From Bacillota bacterium (GTDB lineage Bacteria; Bacillota; Clostridia; Christensenellales; Borkfalkiaceae): a stretch of 32,350 bases of DNA. Both the position numbers and the translations under genes were made by a program. Location: the NCBI GenBank assembly GCA_023403375.1, contig JAEYEN010000038.1:1-32350 (forward strand). The letters are read 5' to 3'. The notes below the pieces were generated by a model, which saw nothing but the letters and a program-made list of their open reading frames with translations, searched no databases and had not been told where the DNA came from. This document shows positions 1 to 7,448 of the stretch, one piece after another. Each line of letters begins with the position of its first letter. Positions within the stretch are counted from its first letter, which is position 1.

Positions 1-26
1 AAGGTGTAAGCAAGGAGAGAAAAATT

Positions 27-1772
27 ATGAAAAACAATAAAAATAACGCAAAAAACAACGCCGTCGAAAAGGTGGAAAAAATAGCGGAAAAGAACAAAAA
101 AAGCAGCGGCGCGGAAAACTACGAAAAGACCGATATGAGCGCGGTGGAGCAAGGCGCTTTTCTTAACGGAGAGAGCGCGAAACAATCGGAAAAGGGAAAC
201 GACGTACAGTCGGAGCGCGCTTTTTTTCGTGCGGACGAAAAAAATTCTTACGGGAATAAAACCGAAGAGTTGAGAGCGCAGGAAAAAAGGCTTGCCGAAA
301 AGCGGGTGGAACTTGCCAAACTTAAAGCGCTTAAAAAAGCCGAGAAGAAAGAAAGGCAGGCGGCGGAAAAGAAAGAGCGCGAAAAACTGAAACGGGAAAA
401 AACGCTTGAAAAGAAAGAGCGCAAAAAAGAAAAGCAGAGAAATAAAACGAAAAAATCGGGCGGGTATATCGCGGCGATAATAACGCTCGGCATATCCACG
501 CTGGTGCTGGCTTCCGCACTGACGTTTACCTTTTTAATGCCGACGGAAAGCGACACCGCCTTAGAATCTTCTTATAAGCGTTCGTTTTACAACGTGGTGG
601 ACGGCGTGGACAATATGGATACCAATATGTCCAAAATACTTGCGACGAAAGACGAAGGGGCAATGCAGATTTATTTGCTCGACCTTGCCGTAAACAGCGA
701 AGTTACCGAAAACGATTTGCAAAGTCTTCCTTTTAAGGACGAAAGCAAGTTTTACACAACAAAACTCGTAAACCAGATAGGCGACTACGCCAAATACCTG
801 AACAAAAAGTTGGCGGAAGGAAAACCGCTTACGACGGAAGACAAAGCGGGACTTTTAGCGCTTTATCAGAACAATCAGACGCTGAAAAACACACTAAACT
901 CTATGATAGAGAAAATGGGACAGGATTTCTCATTCTCGTCTATCGGTGAAACGGACGACGGAAATATAGTCGTTGCGGATTTTAACGAACTTGAAAATCT
1001 TTCGGTGGAATATCCCGAACTGATTTACGACGGACCTTTCTCCGACGGGATTACCGACAGAAAAATTAAAGGGTTAGACGAAGAAGAAGTTTCTTTAAGT
1101 TACGCAAAAGACAGATTTACCGCTCTTTTCGGAGAACTCGGGCTTGAAAACGTTACGGAAGACGGCGAAACCGCCACGGGTATAGAAACCTACAACTTTT
1201 CGGCAACCGTTAAAGGCGAACCGTTGTTTGCGCAAATAAGTAAACGCGGCGGAAAACTCGTTATGTTCGATTACGGCGGAAGTTGTAAAGAAGTTAACTA
1301 CGAGCAGCAACCCGCAATAGACCGCGCGGAAGAATTTATGAAAAAAGCGGGAATTACGGGTATGAAAGCGGTTTGGGTAAACCTTAACAACAATCTTTAC
1401 ACCATAAACTTTGCCTTCGACCTGAACGGCGTTATAGTCTATTCGGACCTGGTTAAAGTGAGAGTTTGCGCCGAAACGGGCAACGTTATCGGTATGGAAG
1501 CGTCTTCTTACTACTATAATCACACCGAAAGAATTTTAGAGCAGCCCGTTCTGACTAAAAACGAAGCGCAGGAAAGAGTTTCCGATAATATAGAAGTCGA
1601 AACGTCAAGACTTTCGGTCGTTCCCGTCGGAAACGAAAGCGAAAAACTGTGCTACGAGTTCTCCGGAAGTTATGACGGCGCCTTGTATTACGTTTATATA
1701 GACGCAATCAGCGGTAAACAGGTTCAGTTGTTTAAGGTTATAGAATCTACCGAAGGCACGCTTCTTATATAA
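27..1772 (+). CDS. ypeB: Spore germination protein YpeB-like, with long charged N-terminus
   Basis: Probable YpeB, the membrane-anchored partner that stabilises the spore cortex-lytic enzyme SleB. The start follows AAGGAGA with good spacing. Residues 1-146 are an extremely Lys/Glu/Arg-rich, probably coiled-coil cytoplasmic segment. One membrane segment spans about 147-170, and the rest is extracytoplasmic. The motif LIYDGPFSDG (about residue 335) and the C-terminal PepSY-like region with GKQVQLF near the end are characteristic of YpeB. At 581 aa it is longer than the roughly 450 aa of Bacillus YpeB, and the extra length lies at the charged N-terminus. No promoter is visible before it, so it is probably the distal gene of an operon whose upstream gene (sleB by analogy) lies outside the window. 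Family assignment is strong; the role of the charged extension is unknown. Confidence 0.85.
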   Translation: MKNNKNNAKNNAVEKVEKIAEKNKKSSGAENYEKTDMSAVEQGAFLNGESAKQSEKGNDVQSERAFFRADEKNSYGNKTEELRAQEKRLAEKRVELAKLKALKKAEKKERQAAEKKEREKLKREKTLEKKERKKEKQRNKTKKSGGYIAAIITLGISTLVLASALTFTFLMPTESDTALESSYKRSFYNVVDGVDNMDTNMSKILATKDEGAMQIYLLDLAVNSEVTENDLQSLPFKDESKFYTTKLVNQIGDYAKYLNKKLAEGKPLTTEDKAGLLALYQNNQTLKNTLNSMIEKMGQDFSFSSIGETDDGNIVVADFNELENLSVEYPELIYDGPFSDGITDRKIKGLDEEEVSLSYAKDRFTALFGELGLENVTEDGETATGIETYNFSATVKGEPLFAQISKRGGKLVMFDYGGSCKEVNYEQQPAIDRAEEFMKKAGITGMKAVWVNLNNNLYTINFAFDLNGVIVYSDLVKVRVCAETGNVIGMEASSYYYNHTERILEQPVLTKNEAQERVSDNIEVETSRLSVVPVGNESEKLCYEFSGSYDGALYYVYIDAISGKQVQLFKVIESTEGTLLI

Positions 1773-1894
1773 TTAGTATAAGCGGTATATAATCGGCAAA
1801 GAAATATTCGATTATAGAATATAATCGGTCAAAAACCGACTAAACTAATATATATAGTTAAAATATCCTGAATGTTGTTAATATCGGTATAGTT

Positions 1895-1924
1895 AAAGCG
1901 CCCTGATTTTCGGGGCGCTTTTAA
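1895..1924 (+). terminator. Rho-independent terminator after ypeB
   Basis: An 11-base-pair GC-rich stem begins AAAGCGCCC and its other arm is GGGGCGCTTTT. The loop is ATTTT. It lies about 120 bases past the ypeB stop. Confidence 0.85.
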
Positions 1925-2127
1925 CACGTTAAAAAATTAAAAACGTTAAAAATATATAAGAGATGAAAGAAATGAAAAGTCAAATAAAAGGGTAAGGCGA
2001 AAAAAGGCGTTCACGCTTATCGGTTAACCGAAAAGAGTTAAAATTAAAGCCAAAACGGTTAACTTGTTAGCCCAAAAAGGTTAATGTTTTAACTCAAAAC
2101 AGTTAACGGAGGGCGACTTGTTTGCGG
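1925..2127. other. Convergent intergenic spacer with repeated GTTAA motifs
   Basis: The space between the convergent genes ypeB and the unknown 483-residue gene holds no ORF. It contains at least four GTTAA-containing words: the palindrome CGGTTAACCG at 2021-2030, CGGTTAAC at 2056, AGGTTAATG at 2078 and CAGTTAACGG at 2100. I see no convincing terminator for the minus-strand gene. The best minus-strand candidate is a short GCG-TGAA-CGC stem followed by six T near 2005-2020. Confidence 0.4.
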
Positions 2128-3579
2128 CTAATCCATTTTAATGCAGTCGCCCGTAATCGCGTCCTGAAACATCATAAAGTAACCGTCCCCTTTCATATCG
2201 AAAACGGACAGGGGAACGAAAGAGCAAAAGCCTTTAAGTTCCTTGGGCGGTTCTTTTTTATACTCGCTGGGCACGCCGTAGCAAATGTAACGGGGTTTCC
2301 CGTTTTCGTTTACCAACCCCACGACGTAATACTTGGTTTCGGAATAATTTATTTTCGCCCATTTGCTGTCGGGCAGGTTTTTTTGTAAAGTTTCTTCGGG
2401 CGGAAATCTGGAAAAAACGTCTTCTAACTCTTTTCTTGCGGAGAGATAGTAGGGGTTTGATTTTGAATAGACTGTGCTGCTATCAGAATTTGTTTCATTT
2501 TGCACTCGTTTACCGTTCGCATCGTTTTTTTGCGTTTCTTTTTGGCTTCCGCAAGCAGAACGCTCATTTTCAGTTCGTACATATCGTCTGTCCGTGTCCT
2601 CTATAATTTCTACTTTTTTTCTTATTTCGTCTTCCAACTCGTAATAATTTTCCGTGGCGACCGCTTCGTCGTCGTAGTCTATGCGGCAGAATTTATCCAG
2701 AAAATCCTTTTCTCCGTTATCGCCGTCTATTCCGCCGTCACCGCAATCGTCGCTACCGTTTTCGTTATCTCCGTTCTTTCCTTTTCTTTCTTCGTCGCCC
2801 TGCTTTGTCGGGTTTTCGTCTCCGAAGTCGGGGAAAGATATAAGGGGAAAGGGTTCGGGAGAAGCGGACGGCGTTACCGGCGGCTTTACGGGCGACAGGG
2901 GAACGGTTTTTATAAGCGGGTCAAGCGGGTCGTCTTCGGCGTTTTTGTTTTTATCGCCGTTTGTTTCCGAACAGTCTGTGCGGCACCGCACGGTGGCGAC
3001 GCCCGATTTTTCAGATATGGGTTCACGTTCACATTCACATTCACATTTCAAAATTTCATATTCTGAATTTGTATGTTCCGAATTTTCGCATTCAGGGTTT
3101 TCGGGCTTTGCGTTTTCGCTTTTTAACCTTTCGCATTTTGAGTTTGCGCCCGTGCTTTCTGCGATTTTCTCTCTTTCCTTTTTTTCTGAAAGCAATTTTT
3201 CGGCAACGCACTTTTTAAAGTCGGAAGAATTTGTTTTAATCCCTTCGCTTTGCGAATAGGCAACGATGACGGGCGCGTCGTCTTTAACGAAAATAAGTCC
3301 CGCCGCAAACCCGTTTTCTATAAAAGGCACGCCGTCGAAAGTTTTCGTTACCGAAGAAGGGCGTTTGCCAAGGTCGAAAAAATAAAGTTTGCGCTTGTAG
3401 TCGGAAACGCAGAAAATAAAATTGCCGTCGGTGGCGGCGGCGACGTTTATTACCGAAAGATACAGGGTGGAAACGCCGTGGTCTGTTTCTATTCTGGCAA
3501 TTCCGCTTATTCTTTTGTTTGTAACGGAAAACCCGTCGGACAGTTGATTAAGCACCAAAATTTTCTTGATAAAATCCAT
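2128..3579 (-). CDS. Hypothetical protein with low-complexity acidic centre
   Basis: I cannot assign a function. The start is at 3579 rather than the upstream ATG at 3705 because a GGCGG ribosome site precedes it and the upstream residues look like translated leader. The 483-residue product has three parts. Residues 1-110 form a compact hydrophobic domain beginning MDFIKKILVLNQLSD. Residues 130-370 are low complexity, rich in Glu, Lys, Asn, Ser and Cys, then Pro, then Asp/Gly (GGIDGDNGEKDF). Residues 370-483 form a folded-looking C-terminal domain with KYYVVGLVNENGKPRYICYG and a terminal GYFMMFQDAITGD. From memory, that C-terminal pattern recurs in unannotated clostridial proteins. No signal peptide or membrane segment is visible, so it is probably cytoplasmic. 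It stands alone, convergent with ypeB and divergent from pckG. Confidence 0.75.
   Translation of the reverse strand: MDFIKKILVLNQLSDGFSVTNKRISGIARIETDHGVSTLYLSVINVAAATDGNFIFCVSDYKRKLYFFDLGKRPSSVTKTFDGVPFIENGFAAGLIFVKDDAPVIVAYSQSEGIKTNSSDFKKCVAEKLLSEKKEREKIAESTGANSKCERLKSENAKPENPECENSEHTNSEYEILKCECECEREPISEKSGVATVRCRTDCSETNGDKNKNAEDDPLDPLIKTVPLSPVKPPVTPSASPEPFPLISFPDFGDENPTKQGDEERKGKNGDNENGSDDCGDGGIDGDNGEKDFLDKFCRIDYDDEAVATENYYELEDEIRKKVEIIEDTDRRYVRTENERSACGSQKETQKNDANGKRVQNETNSDSSTVYSKSNPYYLSARKELEDVFSRFPPEETLQKNLPDSKWAKINYSETKYYVVGLVNENGKPRYICYGVPSEYKKEPPKELKGFCSFVPLSVFDMKGDGYFMMFQDAITGDCIKMD
3022..3045. repeat. Hexanucleotide microsatellite inside a coding region
   Basis: Four hexamers occur in a row, TTCACG followed by three TTCACA. 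On the minus strand they encode alternating Cys-Glu (CECECERE) in the low-complexity part of the unknown 483-residue protein. The repeat length preserves the reading frame. Confidence 0.85.
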
Positions 3580-3751
3580 ATTTATACCGCCGAGAAACAA
3601 AAATAATACTTTTTTATTACAATATATATGATTAAACGGCACAAAAATTGACTTATTTTGTCTTAAATACGCTTTTTCGGGCGTATTTTCGGTAATGTAA
3701 GGCAAACTGTCGATTTATAAGAAGAATTTATACGAAAAATGTAAATTTGTC

Positions 3752-3780
3752 TTTACAAACGGCAAAAAAGATGATATTAT
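3752..3780 (+). promoter_or_regulatory. Sigma-A promoter of pckG (distal)
   Basis: TTTACA at 3752-3757 and TATTAT at 3775-3780 are separated by 17 bases. This gives a leader of about 185 nt before pckG. A second possible promoter, TTGCAA (3804-3809) with an 18-base gap to TATAAT (3828-3833), lies downstream. I recognise no riboswitch in the leader. Confidence 0.65.
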
Positions 3781-3970
3781 TATAATGCGACACGATAAGG
3801 TTTTTGCAAAATTTTACGAAAAAAACGTATAATTTGTACTAATATTTCCGTGTTTTCGCCATAATATTTTCAGGGAATTAACCGCAAAGGTTAAACGCCG
3901 AAAAAACAGAATTAAGAAATTAGTATTCAGTATTAAATAGCGGGTAACCGATTTACATAAGGAGTGAAAT

Positions 3971-5749
3971 ATGACTACAAACAAGAAACTTATTGATTTT
4001 ATCAATCAAGCGAAAGAACTTTGTCAGCCTGACGAAGTTGTCTTTATCGACGGTAGCGAAGCGCAACTCGAAAAGTTAAGACAGCAAGCCGTAGACGAAA
4101 AGATACTGATAAAATTAAATCAGGAAAAACTTCCCGGCTGCTATCTCCATCGTACGAAAGTTAACGACGTTGCAAGGGTAGAAGGAAGAACCTTTATTTG
4201 TTCCAAGAAGAAAGAAGATTCCGCTCCTATCAACAACTGGATGGAAACAAACGAAGCGCTCGAAATGCTTAAAGGCATTTTCAAAGGCGTTATGAAAGGC
4301 AGAACGATGTACGTTATTCCCTATTCTATGGGTGCGGTCGGCAGCAAGTTCTCCAAAATCGGTATCGAACTTACCGACAGTATTTACGTTGTTCTCAACA
4401 TGGCGATAATGACCAGAGTCGGCGATAAAGTTTTAGAAGCGTTAGGCGACGGCGACTTTGTTAAAGGCTTACATTCTTATGCGGAACTTTGCGAAGAAAA
4501 GAGATATATCTGCCACTTCCCCGAAGAAAATCTTATTATGAGCGTTAACTCCAACTACGGCGGAAACGTTCTTCTCGGCAAAAAGTGCTTCGCGCTCCGT
4601 ATCGCTTCCTATCTCGGCAAAACCGAAGGCTGGATGGCAGAACATATGCTTATTCTGGGTATCGAAAACCCGAAGGGCGAAATCAAATACGTTGCGGCGG
4701 CATTCCCGTCTGCTTGCGGCAAGACCAACCTTGCTATGATTATCCCGCCCGAAATTTATAAAAAGAAAGGTTATAAATGCTGGTGCGTAGGCGACGATAT
4801 CGCTTGGATAAGAGTCGGCAAAGACGGCAGATTCTGGGCGGTAAACCCCGAAAACGGATTCTTCGGCGTTGCTCCCGGAACCAGTATGAAATCTAACCCC
4901 AACGCGCTTTTATCCACCAAAAAGAACACCATTTTCACTAACGTTGTTGAAAATCTTGACGACGAAACCGTTTGGTGGGAAGGTATGGACGATAATCCCC
5001 CGAAGAACGCTATCAATTGGAGAGGCGAAAAGTGGGATTACACCAAATACGACAAGAAAGACAAATCTACCTGCGGCGCGCATCCCAATTCCAGATTTAC
5101 CGCTCCTACGGTTAACTGCCCCTGCCTTTCCGACCAGTTCGAAGCACCCGACGGCGTTCCGCTTTCGGCAATCATCTTCGGCGGCAGACGTGCTAAAACC
5201 GCTCCGCTGGTTTATCAGTCCAAAGACTGGAACAACGGCGTGTTCGTAGGCTCCATTATGGCAAGCGAAACCACCGCTGCGGCAACCGGCGCGGTAGGCG
5301 TTGTAAGACGCGACCCCATGGCTATGCGTCCTTTCGTAGGCTATAATATGGGCGACTACTTCGCACATTGGATTGAAATGGGCAAAAAAGTTAAAAATCA
5401 ACCCAAGATATTCAACGTTAACTGGTTCAGAACCGACGACGAAGGCAACTTCATCTGGCCGGGATTCGGCGACAACCTGCGCGTTCTCGACTGGATTTTA
5501 GAACGTTGCGAAGACAAGGTAGACGCGGTAGAAACTCCTATCGGTTATGTTCCTAAGGCAGAAGATATCAATATCGAAGGCTTAGACGGAATTACCGAAG
5601 ATACCATAAAAGACCTTCTCTCCGTAGACAAAGAAAGTTGGAAGAAAGAAACCGAAGGTATCGAACAGTTCTATCACGAACTCGGCGAAAGAGTTCCGAA
5701 AGAACTTTACGACGAACTCGATGACTTAAAGAAAAATCTCGATAAATAA
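3971..5749 (+). CDS. pckG: Phosphoenolpyruvate carboxykinase (GTP)
   Basis: This enzyme interconverts oxaloacetate and phosphoenolpyruvate using GTP/GDP, at the branch between glycolysis and C4 acids. In anaerobes it often runs in the carboxylating direction. The 592-residue length fits the GTP family (about 600) and not the ATP family (about 530). Visible motifs are the P-loop FPSACGKTN (245-253, with the hyperreactive Cys249 and Lys251 typical of GTP-PEPCK), the kinase-2 motif CVGDDIAW, the conserved PNALLSTKKNTIFTNV, and FGGRR. The start follows AAGGAGTG with good spacing. It is monocistronic, with its own promoter upstream and a strong terminator 60 bases downstream. Codon use leans towards favoured C-ending codons, which suggests high expression. 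Confidence 0.98.
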   Translation: MTTNKKLIDFINQAKELCQPDEVVFIDGSEAQLEKLRQQAVDEKILIKLNQEKLPGCYLHRTKVNDVARVEGRTFICSKKKEDSAPINNWMETNEALEMLKGIFKGVMKGRTMYVIPYSMGAVGSKFSKIGIELTDSIYVVLNMAIMTRVGDKVLEALGDGDFVKGLHSYAELCEEKRYICHFPEENLIMSVNSNYGGNVLLGKKCFALRIASYLGKTEGWMAEHMLILGIENPKGEIKYVAAAFPSACGKTNLAMIIPPEIYKKKGYKCWCVGDDIAWIRVGKDGRFWAVNPENGFFGVAPGTSMKSNPNALLSTKKNTIFTNVVENLDDETVWWEGMDDNPPKNAINWRGEKWDYTKYDKKDKSTCGAHPNSRFTAPTVNCPCLSDQFEAPDGVPLSAIIFGGRRAKTAPLVYQSKDWNNGVFVGSIMASETTAAATGAVGVVRRDPMAMRPFVGYNMGDYFAHWIEMGKKVKNQPKIFNVNWFRTDDEGNFIWPGFGDNLRVLDWILERCEDKVDAVETPIGYVPKAEDINIEGLDGITEDTIKDLLSVDKESWKKETEGIEQFYHELGERVPKELYDELDDLKKNLDK

Positions 5750-5805
5750 GGTTTGACTTTAACTAATCAAAACTGAATAGTATATAAAAATTATATTCAA
5801 AAATT

Positions 5806-5844
5806 ACGGTCGTGAAAGAATTGTCTTTTGCGACCGTTTTTTTT
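5806..5844 (+). terminator. Terminator after pckG
   Basis: ACGGTCG pairs with CGACCGT, with an inner AAAGA/TCTTT stem, followed by eight T. Confidence 0.93.
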
Positions 5845-6002
5845 GCGTAAATTTTAGTATATAATTTTTATAAGTCGGGCTTTGTGATAACCTACGGTAA
5901 AGAAAAAATTGACTTTGCGGAAAAAATAGACGCTTTTTCTCGTTGCTTTTATAATTAAATAATGATAAAATATAAAAAATCAATGGAAAGAAGGAACGTA
6001 TA

Positions 6003-6515
6003 ATGGATAACAACCCTTCAAAAGGCTTTAAAAAACTGCTTAAAAAAACGCAAAGCGCGTTTATCGTTTCGCTTATAATAACAATACTGTTTGTTGCCGG
6101 TATACCTATGATAATATGTTTTGCGGGCAAAGTTACGATTTTAATGATTCTCGGTATAATTTTCACGGGCGGCGGCTTTTACGCAATGCCCCTTATGTGG
6201 ATTGCATACGGCAATAAGGTCAGATACTTTAAAGTGCTAGTCGCAATAGAAAACAAAAATATTTATACCGTGTCGGAATTATCTTCTATATTAAACAGAC
6301 CTGCAAAAGAGATTGTGGAAGACGTTAAAAAACTTCTATCCGACTTTTATCTTGAAGGATATACGTTCGACGGGACTATGCTTATCCCCGTCAACCGTCC
6401 TAAAAAAACAGCCGATAAAATTTCTTCTAACAAATGTCCTAACTGCGGCGCAAACTTAATAGATACGGATAATAAAGTTTTTTGCCAATATTGCGGCTTT
6501 AATAAATCTAAATAA
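6003..6515 (+). CDS. Membrane protein with winged-helix-like segment and C-terminal zinc ribbon
   Basis: The function is unknown. The 170-residue product has two membrane segments (about 18-40 and 44-68). A soluble middle (about 75-130, including VSELSSILNRPAKEIVEDVKKLL) is consistent with a winged-helix fold. A C-terminal zinc ribbon has CPNC at 145-148 and CQYC at 161-164. The start is preceded by AAGGAACG. A plausible promoter lies upstream: TATAAT at 5950-5955 with a weak -35 TAGACG 16 bases before it. A terminator follows at 6589. It appears to be a single-gene unit. The layout resembles small clostridial membrane proteins that join a zinc ribbon to a PCI or winged-helix segment, but I cannot name the partner or substrate. 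Confidence 0.75.
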   Translation: MDNNPSKGFKKLLKKTQSAFIVSLIITILFVAGIPMIICFAGKVTILMILGIIFTGGGFYAMPLMWIAYGNKVRYFKVLVAIENKNIYTVSELSSILNRPAKEIVEDVKKLLSDFYLEGYTFDGTMLIPVNRPKKTADKISSNKCPNCGANLIDTDNKVFCQYCGFNKSK

Positions 6516-6588
6516 TTTGTAATTTTTGTAATATTTAAGTTTATTCAATAAAACCGAATAGCGAAAAAAACTAATAATTTGTAAACCC

Positions 6589-6621
6589 AAAAAGGCGCGG
6601 GCTGATTCCGCGCCTTTTTAT
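6589..6621 (+). terminator. Terminator after the zinc-ribbon membrane protein
   Basis: AAAAAGGCGCGG pairs perfectly with CCGCGCCTTTTT across a 7-base loop. Confidence 0.93.
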
Positions 6622-6730
6622 TATTAAAAAATAAAAGCCGATTAAAAGTTTTTTAATCGACCGTTAAACGGTATAAAAAAATTAAAAATGTAAAAACTCT
6701 TTATATATAAAAAATATAAGGAGTTTTTTT

Positions 6731-6919
6731 ATGGGCAAAAATATGCTTACAACAAAAGAAGCAACGCTTATTTCCGACCTTTTAACCTACGAAGAGCAAG
6801 CGTGTAAGAAGGCAAGAATCTACCAGAAAACGTTGACGGACGTTACGCTTAGACAGACGTTCGGCAAGATAGCGGACAATCACGAAAGGCGTTTTAACGC
6901 GCTTTTGGAAATGTTATAA
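6731..6919 (+). CDS. Small helical coat- or ferritin-like protein
   Basis: This is a 62-residue, almost wholly alpha-helical protein (MLTTKEATLISDLLTYEEQ onward). It resembles the short CotF-like or ferritin-like proteins found in pairs in Clostridia. The sequence reads as two amphipathic helices with a conserved-looking NHERRFNAL near the end. The ribosome site AAGGAG lies 7 bases before the ATG. It is followed after 11 bases by a second CotF-like gene, so the two are probably co-transcribed and their products may pair. Upstream, a 9-bp inverted repeat (6639-6659) and the palindrome ACCGTTAAACGGT may be regulatory. I cannot tell which sporulation sigma factor, if any, drives it. Confidence 0.7.
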   Translation: MGKNMLTTKEATLISDLLTYEEQACKKARIYQKTLTDVTLRQTFGKIADNHERRFNALLEML

Positions 6920-6930
6920 GGAGAATTAAA

Positions 6931-7218
6931 ATGGATAAGTATAAAGCAGATATAACGCTTAACGAAAAAGACAGTTTGCAGGATATGTTGAATTTAGAAA
7001 AAACTATGGTAAAGGTATATGCAACCGCGCTTACGGAAGGGGCTAGCAAAGGGTTCAGAACGCTTATCAAACAGCATATAGACCAGACGGCGGAAGACCA
7101 GATGGACGTGTTTTTAGCAATGACCGAACACGATTATTACAGAGTTCAGTCTGCGCCCGAAACCACGCTTATGGAAGAAAAAAACAAATTTTCCAAAGTA
7201 AAAGGGCAGTTGAGTTAA
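6931..7218 (+). CDS. CotF-family spore coat protein
   Basis: This 95-residue protein matches the Coat_F pattern: a helix with DMLNLEKTMVKVYATAL, a second helix with LIKQHIDQTAEDQMDVFLAM, and the typical tail HDYYRVQSAP. In Bacillus, CotF-type proteins are spore coat components. The start follows AAGGAG. It is the second gene of a two-gene unit and is followed by a bidirectional terminator. Together with YpeB it suggests that the organism sporulates or descends from spore formers. Confidence 0.8.
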   Translation: MDKYKADITLNEKDSLQDMLNLEKTMVKVYATALTEGASKGFRTLIKQHIDQTAEDQMDVFLAMTEHDYYRVQSAPETTLMEEKNKFSKVKGQLS

Positions 7219-7247
7219 GCCATTTTACTTCGGCAAAACCCGTAGTT

Positions 7248-7290
7248 AAAAAAAGAGCCTTGCGATTAAGCAAGGCTCTTATTATATTTT
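7248..7290. terminator. Bidirectional terminator between the cotF-like gene and the lysine transporter
   Basis: AGAGCCTTGC pairs with GCAAGGCTCT across a GATTAA loop. A run of seven A before it gives a strong T tract on the minus strand, and TTATTATATTTT follows on the plus strand. It can serve both convergent units. Confidence 0.88.
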
Positions 7291-7412
7291 CGCTGAAAAA
7301 CGTTAATGATTTTTTGCATACAAAACCAAAACTACAACGGGAATAAAATTTGCCGATATACTTTTGCGGTAACTGCCGTTTTGTATGTTTTTACGGCTAA
7401 AATACGCTGAAT

Positions 7413-7448
7413 TATAAATTATTCAAACCGTAACTATAAATTATTCAA
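7413..7448. repeat. Short direct repeat over a stop codon
   Basis: TATAAATTATTCAA occurs at 7413-7426 and again at 7435-7448. The second copy includes the stop codon and last codons of the minus-strand transporter. Confidence 0.8.

Noticed and set aside
2500..3259. Several plus-strand ORFs of 85-190 codons
   Set aside because: They are shadows of the low-complexity coding region on the minus strand; compositions are Phe/Ser/His-rich artefacts.
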